DNA from: Gautieria morchelliformis
Lineage: Eukaryota > Basidiomycota > Agaricomycetes > Gomphales > Gomphaceae
Assembly: GCA_015179125.1 (NCBI GenBank)
Contig: WHVA01000053.1
Location: 248,001 to 312,000, forward strand
DNA: 64,000 nt
Direction: 5' to 3'
The position numbers and the translations under genes were made by a program. The notes under the pieces were generated by a model. It made no database searches. It saw only the letters and a program-made list of their open reading frames with translations, and was not told the origin of the DNA. Positions 11,972 to 23,007 of this stretch are shown here, in pieces (the stretch's first letter is position 1; each line of letters begins with the position of its first letter).

Positions 11972-12441
11972 ATGGAATTCACTACCGCAAACCCGTTCAT
12001 CCCCAAGTAAGTCACGCACCTTTGTAACTCGCGCCCACACCCTACTGATAGACACTTCCACGCCACCCAGAACAACCGTCATCCGCGACCCCAACTCCGT
12101 CTTCGAAGCCCGCATTCACCGCCCCGGCGCGGCCGCCTACATCGACGTCGTCCCACACGACAACTTCGTCCTTGTTACCGGGGGCCTTGCACCCCGTGTG
12201 CGCACGGACGCCGAGGGCACGCCTAGCACCCTCGTCTTCACCGAGCAGCCGTGTGGCGTTTTCGGGAGGGCCATCCCTGTTAGCCTCACCGCTGGAACGG
12301 AGGTGTGCAACAAGCCCTGCCCTAGTTATTTAGCCCGCGGATCTGATTCCTCTTAACCAGCTCAACCAAGAATGGGATGAACAGTCTAGCGGCGTAAATC
12401 TTCCATCAGATGAAGCGGCAGCGTGGCATATGGCAATATGA
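11972..12441 (+). CDS. Paralogue B: truncated member of the A/C/D family (about 114 aa)
   Basis: Exons 11972-12006, 12071-12302 and 12361-12441 give a short protein. Exon 1 (MEFTTANPFIPK) and exon 2 match gene C at 63 of 77 exon-2 residues by my count, with identical exon lengths (35 and 232 nt) and identical intron phases. Exon 2 ends GTE as in all paralogues. The third exon does not contain the DYVVRY segment that follows in A, C and D. The frame reads 26 unrelated residues and stops at 12439-12441. B has therefore lost the last strand of the shared domain and any tail. It could be a decaying duplicate of C or a functional short form; the conserved reading frame of the first two exons allows both. 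Confidence 0.6.
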
Positions 12442-13764
12442 GAGAGGTTGCGCCAGGAGTCTGACGCCGTCTCCAACCTGTTCGCGAGCATGTCACCTAT
12501 TCGCCATGCACCTGAAGACCCAGGCCAACACTTCCGGAATGAGAGAACCAAGCCCAGACCGAACAAATGCCATTATTACGCCCTCGCAGCGTGTAAACAG
12601 AAAACGCGCCGGGTCCAACATTACCAAATGAATAACAAGTAACGACATTAACGCCATGTCGATGCCGAGGCGAAATACGCAGTTGAATGTCTCTGTAAAA
12701 AATTTCAGTACGTGTCGCTGGCAGAATTAGTGTCCAAATGACTTCCTATAGTTTCTATATCACGGCATGCAGAGATTCGAGAGGTCTTCGCAGGGATCTC
12801 TCTAAAGCTAGGTTGTAGTCGAGGTGTTTTTATCGGAAGTCGATCAGGCAGTCGTCATTAACCAGCGGAACAGCGCGCCCGGAGTTAGTAGACAAGACGA
12901 CGGCGGCTTTCATCGAGAGCATGGGGAGGTGGTCAGCGAGGAGTGGTCTGGAGGGAAGGTTGGATTCAAAGAACAGCAAGAACTCGGAGGTGAGTAGGAA
13001 AGCCACGGTGGGCGGGAGACTCTCAGGTTGTGTTTAAAGAGTTTCACGGTGCATGACTGGCATCAATCACGGGACCCTAGAGGAAGAGAGATGATGAGGT
13101 CTCGAAGCTGACAGTGTGGTGCGTCGAAAAGATGACTATTCGCTGGCGCGAAGGAGCTACCCAAGCTGACAGAGAGTTAGCTAACTGCGAATCATGCAGC
13201 AAGATTCTATAAGATTTTGAGGAGCTCCTGAGCTAGCACTGGCGCGAAGGAGGTTCGGAAATCTGTGCCCCACCACCAAGTAGGCTGCCGTCCAAAGTGA
13301 CCTATAAGATACACACAAGGTTCCCGGTGCGTGTTTAGAGTGCTTCCTCACACTAAAGAGTTGGACACACATGTAGATTCCTGGCGTCCTACTGTGCTAC
13401 TGGCGGCTTCGTTGAGAGGCACTGCAGCCCCTGCTGACGGTGGAACTGCTCAAGTGCAGGCACTATGCGCAAATATATGAGAAGCGGGCGAAGTATGGGA
13501 GGTTTCTCAGGAAGCACTAGAGAATCAAACATCGACAGACGTGGCCACTACGGCGAACTGACGGCCTTTCGGCAGGGTGACTCAAGTGTGACGTGACGCA
13601 AATGAACTGTTCGGCACTAGGCTCAAACAACTTGAACGTATCGATGCCTTCACCATAACTTTCACTCATCTTACGCTGCAAGTTAACAGCGAAAGTTTTA
13701 CCCCATTGTAAGCAGCATTTTATTTTATGTAAGGCACGTATACGTATCATGTACTGAACATCGC
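12442..13764. other. Intergenic, no supported gene
   Basis: Short frames only. A region around 12840-13400 has several copies of GGCGCGAAGGAG-like words (13143 and 13240), which look like a local duplication of about 100 bp. No protein, RNA or transposon hallmark is seen. Confidence 0.35.
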
Positions 13765-14577
13765 TCAGAAGGTTGCGCCTCCGTTAGGGTGGAACACCAA
13801 TCCGTGCGCACCAGGGTTTGCGTAGCCCGATGCCGGCATGAACCCTGCGCCATATGCGAAGCCCGGACCAGCGCCGTTCACGTACGCCGACGTGTGGGCG
13901 AACATGTTGTTGTATCCGGCATACCCGGCATGTCCGGCATATCCATAGGAACCGGGCCCGCGGCCCAACATGGCGGGAGGGACAGCGCCGGGGCGGGAGA
14001 AGCCTGGGGCGGAACCCGCGGTGAACGTTGCGCCAGCGGGGGCACCACCGCAAGTGCCTTTCATGCCGGGGGGGCATTTGCACCCTGCGGCGGCGTTGGC
14101 AAAGTCGGCGCAGTTGGCGCGGGGGGTGAGGGAGTTGCGGATGGTGTAGCGGACGACGTAGTCATCACAGTCTTGGTGGGCAGAGAGGACGATCAACTGG
14201 GATTAGATGTCAGAGGTGGGTAAATAATTGAAAATGAACGGGGCCCGCTGCGCACCTCAGTTCCCGGGGTGAGGCTGACGGGAATATCCCTTCCGAAAAC
14301 ACCGCACGGCTGGTCGGTGAAGACAAGGGTGCTGGCCTTGCCTTCAGCATCGGCACGCACGCGGGGTGCGAGGCTGCCGGTGACAAGGACAAAGTTGTCG
14401 TGGGGGACGACGTCGATGTGGGCAGCTGCACCCGGGAGGTGAATACGGGCCTCAAAGGTGGCGTTGGCGTAGCGGATAACAGTAGCTCTGAGTTGTCGTG
14501 CGTTTAGTAGGCCGTAGGCTGCGAGCAACACACACGACTCACTTGGGAACGAACGGGTTCGCAGTGGTGAATTCCAT
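13765..14577 (-). CDS. Paralogue C: family domain with Gly/Ala/Tyr-rich tail (232 aa)
   Basis: On the minus strand the exons are 14577-14543, 14487-14256 and 14196-13765. Exon 1 (MEFTTANPFVPK) is 35 nt. Exon 2 holds FEARIHLPG, IDVVPHDNFVLVTG and CGVFGRDIPVSLTPGTE. Exon 3 starts LIVLSAHQD, then DDYVVRYTIRNS. The strand pattern (an LPG loop, an N-x-L-x-V-x-G strand and a G-R-x-I-x-x-x-L-x-x-G-T strand) resembles small heat-shock/HSP20-like domains, which is an inference only. The tail (residues about 115-232) has four Cys in a short cluster and a Gly/Ala/Tyr-rich segment with GYAGHAGYAGYNN. No signal peptide is present. A TTTAAA at 14625-14630 lies about 50 bp upstream of the ATG. C is the shortest complete member and probably shows the basic architecture of the family. 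Confidence 0.75.
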
Positions 14578-15831
14578 TTTGGAGTAGGGATGTGGAGTAG
14601 GGATTATGGAACTCGAGGCAGTTTTTTAAAGAGGACATGCAGCCGGCGCCGATTGGTCGGGTGCGTTGCGCATCAACAAACAGCGAATATGAACTGTCTA
14701 TCATGTGAACACATCCAAACGCGGATTTGACATGAGACCGAACTTCTGGCATGTCACGTCGTCACCCAGAACTCTATTGTGCACATCGGGCCGGTTAGAA
14801 ACGCACAACCAGACTTCCAGGACAGGCACCGGCTATCCATGCTTGCCTTAGGCCGGACCTGCATCTGACGCAAATCACCCTCTTCCGAGTTGAACCGATG
14901 TCTGGCTGGTGACCGCCAAACATGGCCTGGAGTACGAGAAATTACGTAACAAATATCTGTGTGCGGAGTTTGAAGGAGCATATGTCCGACAGGGACTGCT
15001 TCCAGAAGCGGATGTCCGTGGCCGTGTCAGACACGTGGCAGAGACCGCACCTAAGCCTCGCGATTGCATACCGTCTGCCACAGCCTTTAAAAGGAAATCA
15101 CGATATATATTCTGTGACCATCGAAATCGACACAACCACTGTATTACGATTGCTCACGTCACGCATCACGGTGACCTGTCCCGCTCTGAGCCACAGTCCA
15201 GGCGTCTGGCCTGGATCGTGGCCGAAATTCATGTTGAGCCATATTCAGCCGCGCCACGCCATCAAGTTGCCATTGCGGCGCGTCGCGCTAAAAGTTCGCG
15301 AGCAATGGTCGTACTACTACAGTAGTAGCCGACTCCCCCGAGCTGTCTTCTCTCGTTTATTCTGATTCCTGCCATCCAAGTGTTGTCGAAAAACAGCCTT
15401 CACTGTAGTTCTTTGCTCCACCTTGAGGCAACCGACACACGTCCAAATGGGATAAATAAACAGAGAAGCACGATTGAATTCAACTGCGTGCCCTCATGTG
15501 ACTTCATATCGGCCTCGTGTTAGCCACAAACACGTTCTAGGCCGTGCCTGCACCGGACGCATGGTTTTCCCGACTTCCGCGCTGTGCATTCTTCCATATT
15601 TGATCGCCTCTTGGAACTCTATCCGCACTCTCACGCCGTCATGCATAAACGTACTCGGTTATAACCGGGATTGGTAATCTCGATCATTGAGAGAAGTTCA
15701 GACGCGGTAGACGCTGTCCGGGAACTCGGCTTATCACCACGCCGCCAAGTGTTTACGTAAATCCGTCCTATACATGCTGCCCGTCTAAAAAGTAAATAAT
15801 ACCGTCCAGTCATCCGACTTTGCTTGACACC
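14578..15831. promoter_or_regulatory. Divergent intergenic region between paralogues C and D
   Basis: No gene is supported; overlapping frames at 14909-15365 have no protein-like character. The region lies between divergently transcribed C and D and so holds both promoters: TTTAAA at 14625-14630 for C, and an A/T-rich TATA-like tract at 15785-15800 about 35 bp before the D start. Confidence 0.4.
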
Positions 15832-18800
15832 ATGGACTACAGTGCTCTCGAGCCGTTTGTGCCGAGGTATGTATGCTGTCGTTGTGTACAACGACCAGCA
15901 CTGATTCATATGCGCCTGGCGCCGCCTGCAGTATATCCATCTTCAGCCTTCCCGATGCCGTATTCGAGCTGCGCCTCCATCTCCATCTCCCACACGCAGG
16001 TTCAGCAGCAGCGTCCAGCCCAGCAGATGACCTGGCCGTCGCCGACGTTGAGCTGACACCAAACGGGGAGTATCTCGTGGTGACGGGAATTGTCCGTCCG
16101 TCTGCGGCTATGGGCACCGGCGCCGGCGCGGAACCGTACCCGTATGCGTGTGCGAAGACAGGTCTGGCAGAATTTCATCAAGCCGCACATGGGCCACTTG
16201 TGTGGACTGACCAGCCCTGTGGACGCTTCGGACGCGACGTGCGTCTCGGGCTGAGCCCAGGAACAGAGGTGCGTCCCACGTTGATATGTTCGTCTCCCTG
16301 TCCTGATCAGTTCTTGTCTCCCACAGTACGTCGTTCTGGACCGCCGTGTCGAATATGGCGATTATGTCGTGAGGTATTCACTGAGGAACAAACTCGAGTA
16401 TCCGTACCAGTCTAACCAGGCATGTCATACCCTCGATGATGCTGGTGTGGCATATCATCACTTCGGCGGCACGAGTGTGAACGGATATCACACTGCTGCA
16501 CGATTCGACTACCACAACCACGTTCCCAGTGCACCTCACAAGTTCCCTCCCACTCACCCACACTTCCACCCCCATCTCAGCGCGACCAGCCCCACAGGCC
16601 CATTCCCACCCACCGCATTCCCAAACACGATCCTGACAGATGCGCCCCAGGGTGATACTACAGTCCTCCCCGGCTCCGATGTGGGCGTCGCTGGTGTCAC
16701 GAGCACGAGCGGAACACTGCACGGGGTAAACATCCACCTTGATCAGCACACGGCGCACATCTCAAACGGATACGGATACCAATACGCGCAGGGGTTGGGC
16801 GTGGGGCATACCGCACAGACTGGCCGTGTACATCTGGGCCTTAACCAGTCCGGTGTGTCGGCGTCTGCGGGAGCGTCAGGCGCTGCTCAGGTCAGGTTCG
16901 CTGATTCCGAAGATGCTGGTGGTGTGTCGCTTTCCGCGTCTTCAGGCCAGCATGCGGGGTATAGTCACAGTCGTGGGGAGGTTGTGGGCGTCACGGTCCT
17001 TCCCGGGAGTGGGGTCGGAGCCGTTCGAGAATCTGTCACCGTCGAGGGTGTTCGGTCCACGGAGGAGATCAGGCAGTCGTCAACATCGCAGACCACTGAA
17101 AAGTCAGCTGAGCTAGACGTCACGACGTCGACTAATGGCATAACGGGAGCAGCAGGCGGTGCCTACGTCAGGTTCGCTGATTCCGAAGATGCTGCTGGTG
17201 TGTCGCTTTCCGCGTCTTCAGGCCAGCACGCGGGGTATAGTCAGAGTCGTGGGGAGGCTGTGGGCGTCACGGTCCTTCCTGGGAGTGGGGTTGGAGCCGC
17301 TCGAGAATCTGTCACCGTCGAGGGTGTTCGATCCACAGAGGAGATCATGCAGTCGTCAACATTGCAGACCACTGAAAATTCAGCTGAGCTAGACGTCACG
17401 ACGTCGACTAATGGCAGAATGGGAATATCAGGCGGTGCCTATGTCAGGATCGCTGATTCCGAAGGTGCTGCTGGTGTGTCGCTTTCCGCGTCTTTAGGCC
17501 AGCACGCGAAGCATAGTCACAGTCGTGGGGAGGCCGTGGGCGTCACGGTCCTTCCTGGGAGTGGGGTTGGAGCCGTTCGAGAATGTGTCACCGTCGGGGG
17601 TGTTCGGTCCACGGAGGAGATCATGCAGTCGTCAACATCGCGGACCACTGAAAAGTCAGCTGAGCTAGACGTCTCGACGTCGACTAATAGTATAACGGGA
17701 GCATCAGGCGGTGCCCACGTCAGGCTCGCTAATTCAGATGCTGCTGGTGTGTCGCTTTCCGCGTCTTCAGGCCAACACGCGGGGTATAGTCAGAGTCGTG
17801 GGGAGGCTGTGGGCGTCACGGTCCTTCCTGGGAGTGGGGTTGGAGCCGTTCGAGAATTTGTCACCGTCGAGGGCGTTCGGTCCACGGAGGAGATCATGCA
17901 GTCGTCAACATCACGGACCACTGAAAAGTCAGCTGAGCTAGACGTCACGATGTCGAATAATGGCAGAATGGGAGTATCAGGCGGTGCCTACGTCAGGCTC
18001 GCTGACTCCGAAGGTGCTGGTGGTTTGTCACTTAATTCTTTTTTCAATATTATTATAAATTAATATTAAACGACTTTTTAGCATCCGCGTCTTCAGGCCA
18101 GCATGCGGGGCATAGTCACAGTCGTGAGGAGGCTGTGGCGGTCACGGTCCTTCCCGGGAGTGGGGTTGGAGCCGCTCGAGAATTTATCACCGTCGGGGGT
18201 GTTCGGTCCACGGAGGAGATGAGCTCGTCAACATCGCAGACCACTGAAAAGTCAGCCGAGCTAGACGTCACGACGTCGACTAATGGCATAACGGGAGCAT
18301 CCGGCGGTGCCCGCGTCAGGCTCGCTGATTCCGAAGATGTTGGTGGAGTGTGGCTTTCCGCGTCTTCAGGCCAGCACGCAGGGCATAGTCAGAGTCGTGG
18401 GGAGGCTGTGGGCGTCACGGTCCTTCCTGTGAGTGGGGTTGGAGCTGTTTGGCTCACGGAGGAGATGAGCTCGTCAGCTGAAAGCTCAGCCGAGCTAGAC
18501 GTCACGATGTCGACTAATGGCATAACGTTCGTCGAGTCCTCCGGCCAAGATGGAATTGTGGATATTACCGTCTTGTCTGGAAAGGGGAAAGCTCGGGAGT
18601 CCGTCACAGGCGGGATCGTGCGGGAATCCACGCAAGCAAACCAGTCTTCCATGCAGGCGTCAGCCGGGTTGGACCTCACGGCGTCGGCTAATCAGAGTCG
18701 TGGGGAGGCTGTGGGCGTCACGGTCCTTCCTGTGGGTGGGGTTGGAGCTGTTCGGTTCACGGAGGAGATGAGCTCGTCAGCTGAAAGCTCAGCCGAGCTA

Positions 18801-21765
18801 GACGTCACGATGTCGACTAATGGCATAACGTTCGTCGAGTCCTCCGGCCAAGATGGAATTGTGGATATTACCGTCTTGTCTGGAAATGGGAAAGCTCGGG
18901 AGTCCGTCACAGGCGGGATCGTGCGGGAATCCACGCAAGCAAACCAGTCTTCCATGCAGGCGTCAGCCGAGTTGGATGTCACGGCGTCGACTAAACACGT
19001 AACGTTCGCCGAGTCCTCTGGCCAACATGGCATTCAAGCTGCAGGGAACGTTGCTGAAGTCGCACTTCTTCCTGGAAGGGAGATCGTGCGGGAGTCCGCG
19101 GCCAGCGAGCTCGTGCGGCAGTCCACGGAAGAAATCCAGTCATCCACGCGGCTGATTGCGCAGAGATCAGCCGAGGTGGATGTGGCGACATCCACTAATC
19201 GCGCCACAATCACCGAGTCCTCCCGCCAGGTTGCGGGGCAGGTCGCAGGGGAAACCGTGGATGTCACGATTCTTACTGGGCGAGAGAATGCCAAGCAATT
19301 TGTCACAGGCGGGTTTGGATGGCAGTCCACGGAAGGAAACATTCAATCTTCGACGCAGCAGAGCAGGAGCACGCAATCATCCTCCGAATTGGACGTCGCA
19401 ACATCGACTAACCGTGTGACCCTCGCTGAGACGTCGTCTGGCCAATATGGAGGTCAGGTCGCAGGGGAGGTCGTTGGCGTTACTGTCCTCGCTGGCGGAA
19501 AGCATGTCCGGGAGTCTCAGACTGGCGAGATTGTACGGGAATCCACGCAGGAAATCGCGGAGTCGTCGACACTTCAGAGCACACAGGCCTCTGCCGAACT
19601 AGGCATCACGACGTCGAGTCATAGCGAGCGGGTTGCTGAGTCCTCTGGCCAATACGGCGGCCAGGTCGCAGAGGCGGTTCTTGATGTTAAGATCGCGCCA
19701 GGGAGGCGAGACATGAGGGGAGTTGTATTCGGCGAGATTTCGCGGGAGGCAGTCACGGGCGAGATCGAGCGGGAGTATGGGACCGGACAGTCCGTCCAGG
19801 GGTCCACGCAAGAGATCCAGACGAGCACGACGCAGACGACGCAAGCCTCCGCCGCTAGGGAGGTTGTTGGTGTCACGGTGCTTCCTGGGAGAGGGAACAT
19901 TCGGGAGTTCAACACAGGCGAAGTGGCGCTGCAGTCCATGCAGGGGATCACTGGATCGTCGATACTGCAGACCACCACGCGGGCTTCTGCTGAGGTGGAT
20001 GTCGCAACATCAGCTAATCGCGTAACGTTCGCCGAGTCCTCTAGCCAATATGGAGAGCAGGGCGCTAGGGAAGTTGTTGGTGTCACGGTGCTTCCTGGGA
20101 GAGGGGACATTCGGGAGTCTAACATCGGCGAAATGGTGCTACAGTCCACGCAGGGAATCACTGAATCGTCCACACTGCAGACCACCACGCAGGCCTCCGC
20201 CGAGGTGGACGTCGCAACATCGACTAATCGCGTCACGTTCGCCGAATCCTCTAGCCAATATGGAGAGCAGGGCGCTAGGGAAGTTGTTGGTGTCACGGTG
20301 CTTCCTGGGAGAGGGAACATTCGGGAGTCCGTCATAGGCGAAACTATGCAGCAGTCCACGCAGGGAATCACTGAATCGTCCACACTGCAGACCACCACGC
20401 AGGCCTCTGCCGAGGTGGATGTCGCAACATCGACTAATCGCGTCACATTCGCCGAATCCTCTGGGCAATATGAAGAGCAGGGCGCTAGGGAAGTTGTTGG
20501 TGTCACGGTGCTTCCTGGGAGAAGGAACATTCGGGAGTCTAACATCGGCGAAATGGTGCTACAGTCCAGGCAGGGAATCACTGAATCGTCGACACTGCAG
20601 ACCACCACGCAGGCCTCTGCCGAGGTGGATGTCGCAACGTCGGCTAATCGCGGCACGTTCGCCCAGCCCTCCAGTCAGTATGGAGCTGAGGTTTCAGAGG
20701 GGGAGGTTCTTGATGTTACGGTGCTTACTGGGACAGAAAACATTCGGGAGTCCGTCAAAGGAGAGATCGTGCGGGAAGCCACGGAAGAAATTACTCAATC
20801 ATCGAGCCTGGAGACCACGCAGATGTCATCCGAGCTAGACATCTCACAACAAACCATCCAATCGGGCGGGCTGATCACTAATACTGCCCTTTCGGTTGGG
20901 GGAGGCGCCGTGGACTACATTCGTGGGTCTGGTAGAGATGGGAATGGTGTGCGGGTCTCGGTTGTGGAACAGGAGCGTCGGGTACGTGAATCGGACTATC
21001 TACGAGGAGATATCTCATCCTCGCGGGAAATTGTGCAGACGGCAACAGCACCGACCTTTGAGTATGGCTCTTCGTCGAGGGAGATTGAGCAGTCGACGAC
21101 TCAGGAAACTTCAACTGCTGGAGAGACAACTGCCGTGATCGTTACTGAAGCCGAGCAGTTTGTAGAACAGCCATGGGGAACGGTTGTTTCACTCGTGGGT
21201 GAGAGGGCGTCGGGCTCGAGGATGCAAGGATTCACGGAAGGAACGACGATAGAAGCTGCTACCCTCGAGACCACGAACATCGACGCAGAGTTGAGCTCCG
21301 CCGATGCGAGTGGGGTGGCTTTTCAGACCGGCACACGGGTGGGTGTCGTTACCGCAGATGGTCGCACCGTAACTGGGGAGAATGTTGATTCCCGTATCAC
21401 CTACCAGAGCGGTGGTCAGGCGGCTTCCACAGAGATACGCCGGACAGAGATCAACAATGGCTTTGCGGAGACGGAGGGTGTTGAACGAGACTGTAAGGAC
21501 CTTGAATATGCAGCTTTCGAAATGCTTCGCTGACCACGGCTCTCCAGTCTCGCTTGGGCGGTCACAGACCGATTCGTCTACTGAACATGTGTCGCACGTC
21601 AGTGACCATGCGAGCCGGAGCTCGTCCTCTGTGCACAGCGACAACTGGCATGACGTCGGCAGAGCTTCGAGCATGACTTTGGCGCCTACACTTGGCACGA
21701 CGGAGCAGATCCAAACCACCTTCGAAAGACTGTGGGTAGTCGACCCAATGAATCCTATTGGGTGA
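15832..21765 (+). CDS. Gene D: giant VTVLPG-repeat protein with family N-terminal domain (about 1898 aa)
   Basis: My model is exons 15832-15866, 15932-16268, 16327-18022, 18082-21492 and 21548-21765. Exon 1 (MDYSALEPFVP) is 35 nt and intron phases match A, B and C. Residues 1-145 are the shared domain (FELRLHLHLPH, VELTPNGEYLVVTG, CGRFGRDVRLGLSPGTE, then YVVLDRR and DYVVRYSLRNK). A His/Pro-rich linker follows. From about residue 344 come 92-residue units each containing SRGEAVGVTVLPGSGVGA, TEKSAELDVTTSTN and VRFADSE, then variant 70-residue units (VVGVTVLPGRG, STNRVTFAESS). The C-terminal 200 residues are non-repetitive. There is no signal peptide, membrane helix or catalytic motif. The last intron has a CTGAC branch site and a GTAAGG donor; if unspliced, the frame would stop at 21531-21533. 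Confidence 0.72.
16870..18500 (+). repeat. Tandem 276-bp coding repeats in gene D
   Basis: The segment beginning GTGGGCGTCACGGTCCTT recurs at 16984, 17260, 17536, 17809, 18135 and 18408, giving periods of 276, 276, 273, 326 (including a 59-nt intron) and 273 nt. Copies differ mainly by single substitutions, which points to recent homogenisation or expansion. The encoded unit is about 92 residues. Confidence 0.9.
18023..18081 (+). other. Repeat-embedded 59-nt intron of gene D
   Basis: An A/T-rich segment interrupts one 276-bp unit and brings an in-frame TAA at 18061-18063. It starts GTTTGT and ends TTTTTAG. Removing 18023-18081 restores the frame exactly (GCT GGT G + CA TCC). The first 11 nt of the intron correspond to coding sequence in sibling units, and the remainder is an insertion absent from them. 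I read it as an intron, not a lesion, because of the exact frame repair. Confidence 0.7.
18510..19010 (+). repeat. Duplicated 303-bp coding block in gene D
   Basis: The block encoding FVESSGQDGIVDITVLSGKG and the following QANQSSMQAS region occurs twice (from about 18530 and 18830). The copies are nearly identical and offset by about 303 nt. They bridge the 276-bp and 210-bp repeat arrays. Confidence 0.85.
19855..20700 (+). repeat. Tandem 210-bp coding repeats in gene D
   Basis: GTTGTTGGTGTCACGGTG recurs at 19863, 20073, 20283 and 20493, an exact 210-nt period. Each unit encodes 70 residues with VVGVTVLPGRG, an ITESSTLQTTT stretch and NRVTFAESS. This is a second, younger-looking expansion of the same motif family as the 276-bp units. 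Confidence 0.9.
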
Positions 21766-23007
21766 GTCCTCTGGGGATTCAGTATATAGACCGCTACAGC
21801 CAATGTAAGTACCAATAGAACCTGTTGAAAAATCAAAGTATAAGTTTTACTGGAAAAGTTGCATTTCAATGAGTTGGTTTCAGGGGTTGACTCATGAGTA
21901 TTCAGGGATCCTACAATGGAAGACCACTGGGTTGAACAAGGCATTCCAATTCAATGACCACTGGGTTCCATGAGATATTCACTTACAACCCCATGGTCCT
22001 GTCACTACATTTCAGAGATGCAGCAACCGAATGACACTGGTTTAGATCTGAATAATATGAGGCAATCACTAAGATTCATGATATTGAATGTTAGGTTGTA
22101 AAGCTATGAGTTTTCAGTGGCTACTGCCTTGCATTCTTGTTCAAATGCTGTGAAATATCAGTTAAACTTCATTGTTTCAAGTAATAAATCAATATATACA
22201 AGGCAAAATGCCATAGTTAGATCCCAGAAATTCATACCAGGCTACTTCACATATGTTGGAGTGGCAGTCACCAGTGAGCTGCTGTCTAAGCCAGTGAAGA
22301 TGATGTGTCATTGATTGACACTCACCTTGATTGGCTACATAGGACAGGTGACATGTGTGTGCTAAGGGAAGAGCCTGGAAGACTGCAAGTGGGCAGCTTG
22401 GAATGGTGCATTAGAGCATTTGAGCATGTCATTACTTGTAGACCATGTAAGAGGATGCAGAAAGCTGGAACTGGTGGCAATGCAAGACATGACAAAAAGT
22501 AGATGACATACTATTGGAAATGGCAGACAATGTGCACGTGAAATGAGTCAGGCTACCAGGGAGCCTCTCATAACCAAGGTACATACATCATGCACAACAG
22601 CACATGTCTCATATGCATGGCATCATTGGTGATGCCACCACTACCACAATGCCTGCAAGAGAGTTCTGGGGCAATGTCATCAACACATACATCAGAGGAT
22701 GAGGACACAAAAATTTGGAACACACAACATCCACTGTGAAGAACAAAGAATACAAACACCAAAGAACTCTTTTGCACTCCAGGGGTTTTAATGCCTTCTC
22801 AGGTTCAGATACTTTCTGCTCTGCCTATATACATGTATTTTACCAGGCCACAGTACGGCCTTCAATAGTTTCTTGCTGCGGTGGCCTTGCTAGGGGCGAT
22901 GCCTCTAATGGCACGCATAACATTGAACACATTGAAACCTGCAATTAGGACATTTTGAGCCGAGTATGTAAGAAGGTTGAGGGGGTGCTAGAAGCATAAT
23001 CCCTACC
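21766..23007. other. Intergenic, no supported gene
   Basis: The composition becomes less G/C-rich than in the flanking genes. Short frames at 22117-22502 and 22568-22948 are not protein-like. The stretch next to the TBC remnant (22980-23007) could hold its downstream intron. Confidence 0.3.

Noticed and set aside
13789..14223. 144-codon plus-strand open frame opposite gene C
   Set aside because: Its Gly/Ala/Val-rich content is the complement of gene C exon 3; gene C has paralogues and conserved introns supporting the minus strand.
19619..20656. 345-codon minus-strand open frame across gene D repeats
   Set aside because: It is an antisense shadow of the 210-bp coding repeats. Its periodic Cys/Asp/Ser composition mirrors the plus-strand repeat, and it has no independent features.
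16870..20700. Regular repeats as a CRISPR array
   Set aside because: The repeats are long, adjacent and coding, in an intron-containing eukaryotic gene; there are no spacers.
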